A stretch of 64,000 bases of DNA from Pseudomonadales bacterium (GCA_028223755.1 JAOIUY010000004.1:1-64000); one strand, 5' to 3'; shown: positions 47,192-57,133, counted from the first letter of the stretch. Notes: generated by a model from the sequence alone, not told the origin. Numbers and translations are program-made.

Positions 47192-48574
47192 ATGAGCCGT
47201 TTAGAAACCAGCGACAGTAATACATCCTATACAGAAGCCTTTGCGGCGCTGTTGGCCTATCGGCATTGGACGGTGGCTTTTAGCGGCGGCTTAGATTCCA
47301 CTGTGCTTTTACATGCTGCTTATCACTATATCCAAACACTTCTTAAGGCTGAATCTACATCGTTAGAGGCTGCAGATTCTATTCTAGCCACAATCCCCAC
47401 CTTGACGGCCATTCATATTAACCATCAATTGCAAGTGGATAGCGATAACTGGGAGCAACATTGCCAGTCGGTGTGTGATGAGTTGGGCGTGCCGTTATTG
47501 ATAAAAAAAGTTGAGGTGCAAAGCGAAGGTAAAGGCTTAGAGCAGGCTGCTCGACAAGCGCGTTATGCCGAGTTTGAAGCGAGCCTTGATATCAATAGTG
47601 TATTGTTGATGGGACACCACGCCAATGATCAGGCTGAAACTTTACTCATGCGTTTGTTCCGAGGCGCAGGAACCCATGGTGCTGCTGCCATGCCAGCGCA
47701 GCGTGACTTAGGTGATTCGCAGATCGCGAGGCCTTTACTTAAATTCAGTCGAGCTGACTTAGCTGCCTATGCTGGGCTAAATGAATTAAGGTTTATTGAA
47801 GACCCCTCAAATTCGGATGATAGTTTTGATCGAAATTTTGTAAGGCAGCAGGTGTTACCCAAGCTTGAGAAGCGTTGGCCGGCGGTTATCAGTATGCTTA
47901 ACCGTTTTTCAGAGCACGCCAGTGGTGATAGCGAGTTACTGATGGACTTAGCTCAGCTTGATTTAAAAGCGGTTGGGCAGCAAGACGATGTTTATGGAGA
48001 GAGTTTATCGATTACTGAGTGCTTATTATTAAGTGCGAAGCGTCGAGGGAATTTATTACGCTATTGGTTATCGACCAAGCAAATCAATATGCCGTCGACA
48101 GCGCAGATGGTGCAAGTGGATAAGCTATTATCAGCAGCGAGTGCCGAGGCAAAAATACAGATCGACGGTTATCGATTATGTACTTATCGCGACCGTTTAT
48201 ATTTATTGTGCGAGGATAGATTGTCTCGTGCCGCTAAAGCTTTAGAGCAAGCTATTGAGTGGCCCTTTGGTCAGACGATGGCTGTTGGTGATCTTGGTGT
48301 TTTGCATGTTATGGATTCGATTGAAGACGGGGTAGGTCTGCGCGAGGGTAACTATACTGTTGGCACTCGACGTGATGGTTTACGGTTTCGCTATCAAGGT
48401 ATGAGCCGATCATTAAAGAAGTGTTTTAACGAGCGAGGCATACCGCCTTGGTTTCGCGATTACTATCCGGTGATCTATGCCGGCGATGAAGTCGCTGCAA
48501 TTCCCGGTATATTGATTTGTGACGATTACTCGCTAGTTGGTGCTTGCCGTTTAGATTGGCAGTGGTTTCAGTAA
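47192..48574 (+). CDS. tilS: tRNA(Ile)-lysidine synthetase
   Basis: Adds lysine to C34 of the CAU anticodon in tRNA-Ile2. 460 residues: PP-loop S31-GGLDS-T37, the MGHHANDQAETLLMRLFRGAG active-site block, RPLL and DPSNSDDSFDRNFVR, then the TilS-specific C-terminal domain (RYQGMSRSLKKCFNERGIPPWFRD). Essential in most bacteria. The ATG at 47192 is the first plausible start. Confidence 0.95.
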   Translation: MSRLETSDSNTSYTEAFAALLAYRHWTVAFSGGLDSTVLLHAAYHYIQTLLKAESTSLEAADSILATIPTLTAIHINHQLQVDSDNWEQHCQSVCDELGVPLLIKKVEVQSEGKGLEQAARQARYAEFEASLDINSVLLMGHHANDQAETLLMRLFRGAGTHGAAAMPAQRDLGDSQIARPLLKFSRADLAAYAGLNELRFIEDPSNSDDSFDRNFVRQQVLPKLEKRWPAVISMLNRFSEHASGDSELLMDLAQLDLKAVGQQDDVYGESLSITECLLLSAKRRGNLLRYWLSTKQINMPSTAQMVQVDKLLSAASAEAKIQIDGYRLCTYRDRLYLLCEDRLSRAAKALEQAIEWPFGQTMAVGDLGVLHVMDSIEDGVGLREGNYTVGTRRDGLRFRYQGMSRSLKKCFNERGIPPWFRDYYPVIYAGDEVAAIPGILICDDYSLVGACRLDWQWFQ

Positions 48575-48624
48575 GTCTTTTTCCTTTAGTTACTCTATTT
48601 AATCAATCATTTAAACATTCTATC

Positions 48625-48672
48625 TTTTTAGGTGCTTTTTTATTTTATTTTATTTCATTTCATTTTTAGGTG
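48625..48672. repeat. TTTTTAGGTG direct repeat flanking a pentanucleotide tract
   Basis: TTTTTAGGTG occurs at 48625-48634 and 48663-48672. Between them lie two ATTTT and two ATTTC units (48642-48661). It sits between tilS and a convergent minus-strand gene and may simply be AT-rich drift. Confidence 0.4.
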
Positions 48673-48717
48673 TCTTTAACAAAACGGGTTAAAGGCCACT
48701 ACTCAAGGATGTTTATT

Positions 48718-49074
48718 CTATATCTCGGTTCTTAAAAAGCTTACTGCTTTCATCAAATTTTCGATATGCAAGAATAATCCCTGCTTAGTGTCTTCAGACA
48801 GCGCCATACCATCATTGTCGCTGCAAGCAACTTCTCGAATCATATCCAAACTTACGCGGATATTATCAAGCGTGTCATTTGCGGATGAGGCAATTAACGC
48901 ATTGTGATTGTGCGGTTTTTTATAAGTTTCAACCTGACCTTTAATTTGGCCTTCAATCCGATCTTCGGGTTGGTTTTTTCGCTTACTTGTTTTACTACTC
49001 TTTCCGGTGCTTGTGCTTTTTCTTACAGCTTTTGTGCTCCTTCTTTGTTTTGAAGTACTACTTTTTGTAACCAT
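48718..49074 (-). CDS. Small basic hypothetical protein (DUF6316-like unknown)
   Basis: 118 residues from the ATG at 49074, which has GGAG 6 nt upstream; the frame also offers an ATG 12 bases earlier. The N-terminal half is Ser/Thr/Lys/Arg-rich and disordered (SSTSKQRRSTKAVRKSTSTGKSSKTSKRK), which could bind nucleic acid. The C-terminal half is a probable helical pair (TLDNIRVSLDMIREVAC, GLFLHIENLMKAVSFL). I recognise no family, and the DUF label in the call name is only a placeholder for an unknown. Upstream of it, on the same strand, is the large beta-lactamase-like gene. Confidence 0.5.
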   Translation of the reverse strand: MVTKSSTSKQRRSTKAVRKSTSTGKSSKTSKRKNQPEDRIEGQIKGQVETYKKPHNHNALIASSANDTLDNIRVSLDMIREVACSDNDGMALSEDTKQGLFLHIENLMKAVSFLRTEI

Positions 49075-49253
49075 AGTGGACTCCATATTAGGTTACGTTT
49101 ATGTGTACAAACTTGCTTGTTGATTAAAAATAGCTGTTTTTCATTCGTCCTCCTTTTTTTAAAGTCGAAGGATAAGCCTATCATTAGATAAATTTCGATT
49201 TCAAAACATTTCTCTCAATGAAATGTAATAATTTTTGTTACTAGGCTTGAAGG

Positions 49254-49288
49254 TTTTAAGCCCTTACTGTTTAAGTAAGGGCTTAAAA
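49254..49288. terminator. 14-bp perfect hairpin after the TSP3/beta-lactamase-like gene
   Basis: TTTTAAGCCCTTAC (49254-49267) pairs perfectly with GTAAGGGCTTAAAA (49275-49288) around a 7-nt loop. It lies 43 bp downstream of the minus-strand stop at 49331. The outer A/T ends supply a short U-run on either strand. Confidence 0.75.
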
Positions 49289-49330
49289 ATAAGGTGGGCT
49301 TTAGATGTGGAGCAATCTTGAGAATACAGT

Positions 49331-52300
49331 TTAGGGTTGGCTGCCCACGGCTGGGAGGATGTAATCCTCCATAATTTCTTTGGCTTGGTCAGAGTAGAGC
49401 TGAAACTCGCCATAGTTTCCTTGCGTCATAACAATAACCATATTCTGATCCGGGAATATATTAATATATTGACCGCCGTCACCATCGGCAGAAATATAAG
49501 ATACATCGCCAATCGTTCTGTGCCAGAAATAGTAGCTGTAATCACCCGCAAAAGACGCGACTTGAACCGTTGATACATCTTCTACCCATTGCGCGGGTAT
49601 CACTTGTTCGCCATCCCATACGCCATTATTTAAGTAGGTGATGCCAACCTTCAACATATCGCGTGGTCGCATATGCATGCGTGCACCGCCTTCTGGAATA
49701 CCATCGGGCTGTGATATCCAATCGTAGTCAGTGATGCCAAGTTTGCTATAGAAGTTATTGTGCGCCCAGTCACGAATACCACCATCAACGGTATTGTCTA
49801 AACCTCTTAAAAGCATGTTTGGGCTTGCACTGTTATAAACCCATTCGGTCTCTGGCCCCGCGTTATCACGATTCAATAAAAATTCAGTAAAGTCATTAGA
49901 TTGCCACAAAAGGCTAAGGTCATTGCTGGCCCATTCATTCCATGTAAAGCCTAATTGCATTGTTAACATATGCTTGATTGATACTGCTGCTTTATTGGGG
50001 TCGGTAAAAAAGCTCGCTTTCTCTGGTAGCAATGTTGATATTTTATCGTCAACCTCAAGGTCGTATGCCTCAAGTGCTAGGCCTGTTACTGTCGATGTAA
50101 GTGCTTTGTTGACTGACGCAATATAGTGTTTATCGGTGCGTCCCCATTGCTTATCTGGGCGTGATGTAACTCTAGTAATATTGTTTTCAAAATCAATAAA
50201 GTCATTATTACCAATGTTGTACTCTTCTAATACGAGCGCGCCGTCTTTGTAAATTAATAAGCTGTGGATTTGTCGGTAACCAAGACTTTCGTCTTGTTGA
50301 ACCACTTTTTGCATCAGTTGATTTATTAAATCGGCATTAATATTTTTATCACTTAGTGCTGCAGTCTCTAAGCCATCATCTAATTGTACTGGGCTGAAGT
50401 ATTGGTAGGCATTCTGCTCTTTTAATTCAATGGCGCTTTCATTGTTCAGGCCAATATTGATTTCTCTTGGGCGGTATCCCTCTGCTGAAACCGATGCCGC
50501 TAATAAGTTTTCTGTGAACGGTAATGCTTCTCTTACCGCAAAGTGGTAGCGTCCATCGGCATCTGTTTGCACAGTAGTATCATTGAATAGCAAGGTGACT
50601 TCTGCATCAACGATGGGTGCGTTGGTAAATAATGATTCAACAATTTGTCCTGCAATAAAATTAACGGGTGTTCCAAATATTAACCCTTGAGTAATAAAGT
50701 AGTCGTCGTAGCTTTGACCTGCGTCCGAATTGATAGCAGCAAAGTCATGAGCTGTATTCTCATTGTTTCGCGCTAACTCGGTAAATGAACCGTTGATGCC
50801 ATTGGTCCATATGCCTGTGACAAATTGTCCTTCGTTGGTTAAAAATGAAAGTGCTTCGCCTTCATTAATGTCGCGATATTCCGCGCATGAGTTACTGTTT
50901 GCGACGAGCTCATTACAGACTTGTGGTAGGTCACCATTAAAGGGGGCATCAGTGAGTAAAAATATTTCTCCATTGGTTTGTAAGCCTGCACCACCGATAC
51001 CGCCTGCTTGCGCAAAGGTGTCGACTAGGCGTAACAATAAGCCGCCATTCGCGGTATAAAAGCCATCTAACTCTAAGCCAGAGTCAGTGAATTTAATCGG
51101 TGCAAAGCGGCCATTGTCGGCAACGGTAATGACCTCTGAACTCATACTGAGTGTTTCGGTTTCTGTTGTCACTGAGGGTAGGGCGCTGTCGCTAAACGCT
51201 GCAACCGCTTTAGTGATATTACCGCTAAATGTTAACGTTGTACCATCAGCACTGAACTTGATTACGCCACCAACATAAGTCGAGGCATTCAATGTGACAT
51301 TAGAAGATTCGATCACCAGTCCTTGCAGATCAAAAGTAGTATTCGCTAGGCTTGCATGGCTTACGCCTGATCCTAGTTTTACGCCATAGAGTCGTGAGTT
51401 GGGGTCACCTAGGGTGATTAAATCACCTTCGCTATCGGTAAAGCCAAAAGTTGACTCGCCATCAAGCTCTATATCAATTGCGCCTGATGGGCTTACGGTA
51501 TAGATACCATTGTTAGCGGGAAGCGACGTTGAAAACGTTATTGCTCCATCGTTAATGCCAACACCAGAGGCATAGTTACTTCCCTCTGAAAGCGTCACTG
51601 CGCCATTGCCATCAAAAGCAAAAGTAGCTACAGCACTAAATAGATTTACCAGCTCTTCAGCCTCTGCTGAATCACTTTCATCACCGTAAACCGTATCAAG
51701 AATAACGACACCGTAATCGGCATTAAGATCGGCATCACTTGAGTTGCCGTTGGCCGCAGTTAAAACACTTAACGCTTGTTCTTGTACGTTTGCCAGTGTC
51801 GAAGACACGCCATTTAAGGTAACGCGACCAGAACCTATATAGTTATGCTCTCCCCATGCGGATAATGTGACAGCCGGTGATTCATCGCTAAATGTCAGCG
51901 CGTCGTTTGCTTCTGTAACAGTATTCGCTAGGTTGTCATCCGATACGGTTGTATCCGTTGATGTGGGTGTTGCGGAAGAGAAGTTAGTCCCGTTATAGCT
52001 TAACGAAGCTTCTGAAGTGCCATAGCTTGCACGTACATCAAAACGGCCATTAGCGGTTGGGTCATCACCCAGATCTAAGGTCGTTGAATTAACGCCCACA
52101 CCGATATCAATAGTGCCGTCTGACTTTGTTACTGTCTCACTAACAACGGCGGTTTTAAATGCGTTGGTATCACTGCTTAACTGATTATAGAAAAAGTCAA
52201 AATGGTAAACTGACCCCGTGTTTACATCACAGGCATCACCAATATCGTCCATGTCAGTGTCTAGTTGATCTGTATTGGCAACGGTTGGGCAGTTATCAAT

Positions 52301-52579
52301 CTCACCACTAACCGTATCGTCATCAATATCATTATTGGCATCATTCGGGAAGCTATCACAGACATCGCCAGCGCCATCACTATCTGTATCGGTTTGATCG
52401 GTATTCGCGATGCTTGGGCAGTTATCGATTAGGTTATCAATAGTGTCTAAATCGGTGTCATTGTTCGTGTCTGTTGTATCTTCTGTATTTTGGCTCGACT
52501 CACATGCGACCAAAACGACTGAACATAAAAAGATAATAAAGTACTTGGCTATTAATCTAGCTGTAAAAGAAGGGCTCAT
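49331..52579 (-). CDS. Large lipoprotein: TSP3 repeats, beta-rich region and C-terminal beta-lactamase-like hydrolase
   Basis: 1082 residues. The signal peptide ends in a lipobox LVAC (C26). Thrombospondin type-3 calcium repeats (DTDSDGAGDVCD type) occupy about 38-118. Residues 120-640 are Ser/Thr/Asp-rich, probably all-beta, unrecognised. A carboxypeptidase-regulatory-like Ig domain spans about 640-710 (IVDAEVTLL, DADGRYHF). Residues 740-1075 are a class C beta-lactamase/serine hydrolase domain: nucleophile S822 in SVNK (S-x-x-K), Y915 in VYNSAS, and GDGG in the position of the KTG strand. It is likely an outer-membrane anchored esterase or amidase. Adjacent to another giant TSP3 protein on the same strand. 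Confidence 0.75.
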   Translation of the reverse strand: MSPSFTARLIAKYFIIFLCSVVLVACESSQNTEDTTDTNNDTDLDTIDNLIDNCPSIANTDQTDTDSDGAGDVCDSFPNDANNDIDDDTVSGEIDNCPTVANTDQLDTDMDDIGDACDVNTGSVYHFDFFYNQLSSDTNAFKTAVVSETVTKSDGTIDIGVGVNSTTLDLGDDPTANGRFDVRASYGTSEASLSYNGTNFSSATPTSTDTTVSDDNLANTVTEANDALTFSDESPAVTLSAWGEHNYIGSGRVTLNGVSSTLANVQEQALSVLTAANGNSSDADLNADYGVVILDTVYGDESDSAEAEELVNLFSAVATFAFDGNGAVTLSEGSNYASGVGINDGAITFSTSLPANNGIYTVSPSGAIDIELDGESTFGFTDSEGDLITLGDPNSRLYGVKLGSGVSHASLANTTFDLQGLVIESSNVTLNASTYVGGVIKFSADGTTLTFSGNITKAVAAFSDSALPSVTTETETLSMSSEVITVADNGRFAPIKFTDSGLELDGFYTANGGLLLRLVDTFAQAGGIGGAGLQTNGEIFLLTDAPFNGDLPQVCNELVANSNSCAEYRDINEGEALSFLTNEGQFVTGIWTNGINGSFTELARNNENTAHDFAAINSDAGQSYDDYFITQGLIFGTPVNFIAGQIVESLFTNAPIVDAEVTLLFNDTTVQTDADGRYHFAVREALPFTENLLAASVSAEGYRPREINIGLNNESAIELKEQNAYQYFSPVQLDDGLETAALSDKNINADLINQLMQKVVQQDESLGYRQIHSLLIYKDGALVLEEYNIGNNDFIDFENNITRVTSRPDKQWGRTDKHYIASVNKALTSTVTGLALEAYDLEVDDKISTLLPEKASFFTDPNKAAVSIKHMLTMQLGFTWNEWASNDLSLLWQSNDFTEFLLNRDNAGPETEWVYNSASPNMLLRGLDNTVDGGIRDWAHNNFYSKLGITDYDWISQPDGIPEGGARMHMRPRDMLKVGITYLNNGVWDGEQVIPAQWVEDVSTVQVASFAGDYSYYFWHRTIGDVSYISADGDGGQYINIFPDQNMVIVMTQGNYGEFQLYSDQAKEIMEDYILPAVGSQP

Positions 52580-52836
52580 AAAATTGTCCTTAGCAAAGCT
52601 ATTTGTCGCTGTTATTTAACTCTGCTATTTATCTCTAAATAGAATGAGAAATACCGTGCAAAAAAATATTAGATAAAGTTCCAAGCAAGAATAAAACGGT
52701 AGGTATAAACGAAAAGAGCACACTTGATTGGCGAGAATTTTGTTTCATTTTTATAGGGTCTTATATCACTGCTGAATCAAGGTGAAGCTATGGGAGCCTC
52801 CACCGAAATTGAATCAGACGGTAATATAATCCGTTA

Positions 52837-55800
52837 TTAAAGTGATTCTAAGAATGCAATTAACGCATTTTTATTAGCGGACGTTAATGCTTCGTAGGCT
52901 AACTTAGATGTTTCTGCCTCACCACCATGCCAGCGTATAGCTTCGTCGATAGTGCGCGCGCGACCATCGTGCAAGTAACCAATACGATTCACATCGTTAG
53001 GGTCTATCGGTAAAGTCACTGAATCATTCGCTTTGGCATCACCCAGCATAACTTGGCGTGCAAGACCTAAGCCCCATAGCGGTGCAGTTCGCCACTCGGA
53101 ACCGTTAGCGCTGCCTTCACCTAAGCTGTCAGCAAGCCCCGGCCCCATATCGTGCAATAACATATCGGTATAGGGGTGGATAGTTTGGCTACGCAGTTCA
53201 GCTAGCGGATGGTATTCGCTAGTGGTATAGGTATCACGGTGACAGCTCTGACAGCCGATATTTTCAAACACATTTTCGCCAGCTGTTACATCATAGTCAC
53301 GGCGAGCACCTACACCCAATAGGCTAACGTATTTCGTAAGGTCGTCGAGTTGATCGTCAGCTAACTCTTGGCCAGCAGTGCCACAGTTCGATTGCTGAGA
53401 ACCACAATCTGGAGCAGGGAAGATGCTAGTCATTACCCCGATATCCGTATTAAATGCGGCGGCAGCTTGATGCTTAACTGAAGTAGTCGCAGCTTTATAG
53501 CCAAATCGGCCGAGTCGACTTTCACCTGTAACAGGGTCATCGATAATCGCTGCTCGTCCTGAGATGCCATCATTGTTGGAATCAAGCGGATCTTCCCAAG
53601 CGAGTATTGACGATTCAGGAATGGCTTCGAGTAAACCTAAGCCAACTAATTGCGGTGCAATACGCGCAGAGAAGCGGGCAGGTGTGCCATTGCTAAATAC
53701 ATAGTTAGGTGCGCGTAAACCATTGGCTAAATTGGTCCAAGGTCCAAGTGTTACGTTACCTTCTGATGGACCTGTACCCGTTTGATTGATTTGCAAAACG
53801 CTGCCGATAGCGGGATCAGGATTGCCATTGGCATCACCGACTTTAAATACCCACTTATCTAAGTTGCCACCTACGTCAGCAACTAGACCACGACCATTAC
53901 GGACGTGACAGCCTGCACAAGAGGGGTTGATATAATGATTGCCCGCTTTGCCGACTTGTTGTGACCAGATAGGATTGTCATTACGCTCATCGTGAACACC
54001 ATTAATAAAGTTGGTGTGATGGACGCGACGACCTCTAACAAATGTCTGCGCATTACCCGGGCTCAAGTTGGTTGCGATTTGCATAAAGCGACCGGCAGGC
54101 TCTTTACTGTAGTTGTAACCCAGCGTGGTATCACCGCCCAGCAATCCTTTAGCAGGAATTGGTGTGCCATCGTTAACACCTAGGTGATTGTATACACCGC
54201 GCTCCCATTCAAAAGGTGCAAGTCCTGGCGTACCAATAACGTAGACATAAGATGTGCCGTAATAGTTAACCCGTGTTCCAGCCGGTGGGTTGATAAGGAA
54301 TTGACTGATCTCAAATTCCATATTCATGCCAACCGCTAAAGGCTCATTAAAAGTGGCTACGTTTTTCCATCGCTCAGTAATATCGACAGTGTATTTATAC
54401 TGATTACCTGACGAGCTGATTTTGACAAGGTTGTCATCAAAGGTGCCGCTATCAATTTCTAAAGCGGCAGGGTTAAAGTGGAACTGACCCGTAGTAGTCT
54501 GGCCATGGAACCAAACACGGAACTCTTTTGCACCGAGTCGGTTTTCCGTAACATAAGTTGCTCTTATTAAACTTTGACCATTAGGTACATGATCTTCAAA
54601 TTGAATACGAGCTGTTCGGTATTCCCAGTAATGAGCGAGGTAGTGATCATAATGGTCAGAGTTACCTGGGCCATAAACACCAATATCTTTTGCATGACGG
54701 TCGCGACCGCGATCACCAAAGCGTGTAACAACAACGCCATCAGCCCTAACAAACGAAGCGACGGGTTCTAATACAGTTGTTTCATCAAATAGTGCTGCGT
54801 AGGCTTGCGCATAAGCAACCGTATGCCAAACGCCACCAGCGCCATCGCCATTGGTTTGCCCAGCGGCTGAGTCGCCAATATAGTAATACAGTGGTTTGCC
54901 TTCATAGGCAGCCTGAAGTGAACCATCATTACGCGTGATGGTGGTTAAATCACTTACACCCGATGCAATACCATCAGTGACTAATACTGGAGGCCAACTG
55001 GTTGCACAGCCGCCATTACAAAGGCTCACGCCTTGGCCAATAGGGTCATTGTCAAAGATATAAAGCGCGAAGCCAGGTTGGCTAGCACCGGCACCGCCGG
55101 CTAAAATATCATTGATTGATGTGACTTCGTTAACCGGAATAATGAGCTCACAGCCTGTTCCGTCAACGATGGTGCCCGCAGGAGTATTTGGACATTGATC
55201 TTGACCATCGAGCACGCCATCACTATCAGTATCTAGCGTCACACAGCCTTGAGAATTTACATTACTACCAGGTGCTGTTTGTGGGCACTGATCAATACTG
55301 TCATCAACGCCATCACCATCGGTATCAGCTGCCGGTAAACCGTAAACTCTCATTTCAAAAATTGAATAACCGTACGGACTGCTTCGTACTTGACCTAGCA
55401 TACGGATATAGCGATAGCTTCCAGCGATCTCAACGGTATCGGTTCGATTGCCAAAGGTGCCGCCTGATTGATTGGATAGCGTGGTCCAATTACTGCCGTT
55501 GAGCGATCCTTGAATTTCATAGACCGCGGCATTAGCGGCTTCCCAATAGATAATAACTTCTGAAACGGCGAAGGTGGATCCTAGGTCAAGTCTCAACCAT
55601 TGTGAATCACCAAACACAGAGCCCCAACGGGTATTTAAGTTGCCGTCAACGGCAAAAGCTGCAGCACAGCAAGAGGCTTGCCCCGATTCTTGAGTGCTTG
55701 CGGTTGCTGTGGCAGATAGTAATTGTGGAGTAGGTGGTGCAATAGGAACGTGGGCAACAACTTGTATGCGTGTGGCAGCAGACAAACCTATGGGTAGCAA

Positions 55801-55899
55801 GATAATAGCGACGATGGCCATTAAGCCGACTTTACGATTATGCACAGCCGATAACACACAAGATAAAAGAAGTTTAAAACGTTCGCTGCAAATGCGCAT
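52837..55899 (-). CDS. Multidomain secreted di-haem oxidoreductase (DHOR) with discoidin and TSP3 domains
   Basis: 1020 residues. Signal peptide to about residue 42; discoidin/F5-8 type C domain at about 60-188 (RWGSVFGDSQWLRLDLG); TSP3 repeats at about 192-250; a Lipoprotein_15-type secreted repeat at about 275-365 (GFALYIFDNDPIG, WPPVL, LYYYIGD); an unrecognised beta-rich region at about 400-570; and a C-terminal DHOR/COG3488 region with two haem sites, C661-AG-C664-H665 and C883-QS-C886-H887. DHOR proteins resemble MauG/cytochrome c peroxidases. A periplasmic or surface redox role is inferred; the reaction is unknown. Confidence 0.8.
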   Translation of the reverse strand: MRICSERFKLLLSCVLSAVHNRKVGLMAIVAIILLPIGLSAATRIQVVAHVPIAPPTPQLLSATATASTQESGQASCCAAAFAVDGNLNTRWGSVFGDSQWLRLDLGSTFAVSEVIIYWEAANAAVYEIQGSLNGSNWTTLSNQSGGTFGNRTDTVEIAGSYRYIRMLGQVRSSPYGYSIFEMRVYGLPAADTDGDGVDDSIDQCPQTAPGSNVNSQGCVTLDTDSDGVLDGQDQCPNTPAGTIVDGTGCELIIPVNEVTSINDILAGGAGASQPGFALYIFDNDPIGQGVSLCNGGCATSWPPVLVTDGIASGVSDLTTITRNDGSLQAAYEGKPLYYYIGDSAAGQTNGDGAGGVWHTVAYAQAYAALFDETTVLEPVASFVRADGVVVTRFGDRGRDRHAKDIGVYGPGNSDHYDHYLAHYWEYRTARIQFEDHVPNGQSLIRATYVTENRLGAKEFRVWFHGQTTTGQFHFNPAALEIDSGTFDDNLVKISSSGNQYKYTVDITERWKNVATFNEPLAVGMNMEFEISQFLINPPAGTRVNYYGTSYVYVIGTPGLAPFEWERGVYNHLGVNDGTPIPAKGLLGGDTTLGYNYSKEPAGRFMQIATNLSPGNAQTFVRGRRVHHTNFINGVHDERNDNPIWSQQVGKAGNHYINPSCAGCHVRNGRGLVADVGGNLDKWVFKVGDANGNPDPAIGSVLQINQTGTGPSEGNVTLGPWTNLANGLRAPNYVFSNGTPARFSARIAPQLVGLGLLEAIPESSILAWEDPLDSNNDGISGRAAIIDDPVTGESRLGRFGYKAATTSVKHQAAAAFNTDIGVMTSIFPAPDCGSQQSNCGTAGQELADDQLDDLTKYVSLLGVGARRDYDVTAGENVFENIGCQSCHRDTYTTSEYHPLAELRSQTIHPYTDMLLHDMGPGLADSLGEGSANGSEWRTAPLWGLGLARQVMLGDAKANDSVTLPIDPNDVNRIGYLHDGRARTIDEAIRWHGGEAETSKLAYEALTSANKNALIAFLESL

Positions 55900-56270
55900 A
55901 AAGTACCCGTAGATTTTTATTGGTTATAAAATAGGGTTTAAAATAATGGTTTTGTCACGCTAAAAAAGAATTTTTTTGAAACACGTTATAAACAAAAACC
56001 ATGCTAATTATTAGAATTACCTAATAATAGTATATGAATCAGCCTATATGCGCGATAAAGATAAGATAAACAGGTAGATATGTAGGTTGAAAAGCGTTAA
56101 AAATCGGTTAGATCAAGCCCATTTGAGAGTTAAAATTGGGGTTTAAGAGGCCAGCAAGCTGTTGAAGTTAACGCTTTTTAAGGCTTTAACTCATCATTAG
56201 CTATTGGCTCTATAATAAAGTCGCTTAGATAACATCAATAAAATGAACGCACTAACAGAAGAAGCTACTT
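55900..56270. other. Divergent AT-rich intergenic region with a dyad
   Basis: 371 bp between the DHOR-type gene and the SDR gene. ATTATTAG (56007-56014) and CTAATAAT (56021-56028) form a perfect 8-bp dyad with a 6-nt spacer, which could be an operator. A TATAAT at 56211-56216 is a candidate -10 box for the SDR gene without a good -35. No small gene seen. Confidence 0.3.
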
Positions 56271-57089
56271 ATGAGCCTGGATTCGTTTAGCAACAAAACC
56301 CTATTAATCACTGGTGCCTCAGCGGGAGTTGGAGCGGCTTGTGCGCGTTATTTTGCTCGACAAGGAGCCAGATTGGCATTGGTGGCTCGTGGAGAAGAAG
56401 CCTTACAGGCAATGGCTAATGAGTTACGAGAACATACACAAGTGTTAGCGATTGTTGCGGATGTTGCGGACGTTCAGCGATGCCAGCAGATGGTTGAACA
56501 GGTTGTTAATACGTTTGGTGAGATCCATATGTTGATTAATAACGCGGGTTTACATCACCGAGGGGAATTTAGCACTTTGCAAGCTGAACAAGTGGCAAGC
56601 ATGGTCGATGTTAATTTGCGCGCGCCTTTATACCTAAGCTCTTTGGTTTTGCCGCATATTAAGCAAGCAGGTCATGGTGCTGTTGTTATGGTGGGTTCAC
56701 TGGCAGGTCGAGCGCCGCTGCAAGGTGCAGCTAGTTATGCGTCAACAAAGGCCGGCCTTAGAGCCTTTACCTATTCGTTAGCGGACGAACTTCGCGGTAG
56801 CGGTATTGCCATTGGTGTTGTTTCGCCAGGGCCAATTAATACGGGTTTTATTATGGATAGTATTGATGAGGTCGAAGATATTGTTTATTCGCAACCGATG
56901 AGTACCGCGGAAGAGGTTGCTGAAAATATTGCTAATATTGCTCGGGGTCAAAGTGTTGAAATACCGATGACGAGCTTGAGTGGTAAGTTAACGACTTTGG
57001 CTTATTTGTTTCCACGTTTACGCAGAGCTTTGCGTAAACCGCTTTATGCAAAAGGACGAAAAAATAAAGAGAAGTATCGACGAGATTAA
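56271..57089 (+). CDS. Short-chain dehydrogenase/reductase
   Basis: 272 residues of the classical SDR fold: cofactor motif T14-GASAG-V-G21, NNAG at about 90-93, and catalytic S143, Y156 and K160 (YASTK). The substrate is unknown. The C-terminal extension (RLRRALRKPLYAKGRKNKEKYRRD) is strongly basic and may associate with membrane, as in some SDRs acting on lipids. Monocistronic, ending at a hairpin shared with the next gene. Confidence 0.9.
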   Translation: MSLDSFSNKTLLITGASAGVGAACARYFARQGARLALVARGEEALQAMANELREHTQVLAIVADVADVQRCQQMVEQVVNTFGEIHMLINNAGLHHRGEFSTLQAEQVASMVDVNLRAPLYLSSLVLPHIKQAGHGAVVMVGSLAGRAPLQGAASYASTKAGLRAFTYSLADELRGSGIAIGVVSPGPINTGFIMDSIDEVEDIVYSQPMSTAEEVAENIANIARGQSVEIPMTSLSGKLTTLAYLFPRLRRALRKPLYAKGRKNKEKYRRD

Positions 57090-57098
57090 TGAGGGTAT

Positions 57099-57133
57099 AA
57101 AAAAACCGCGATCCGAGAATCGCGGTTTTTTTT
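57099..57133. terminator. Bidirectional terminator between the SDR and AlgP-like genes
   Basis: An A-run (57099-57105), then CCGCGAT, a 6-nt loop CCGAGA, ATCGCGG, and a T-run to 57133. A textbook intrinsic terminator for both converging genes. Confidence 0.92.

Noticed and set aside
49331-52579. Two fused genes or a frameshift joining the TSP3 part to the beta-lactamase part
   Set aside because: A single frame is open throughout, with consistent signal peptide, repeats and domain borders; no internal ribosome site or second signal peptide was seen.
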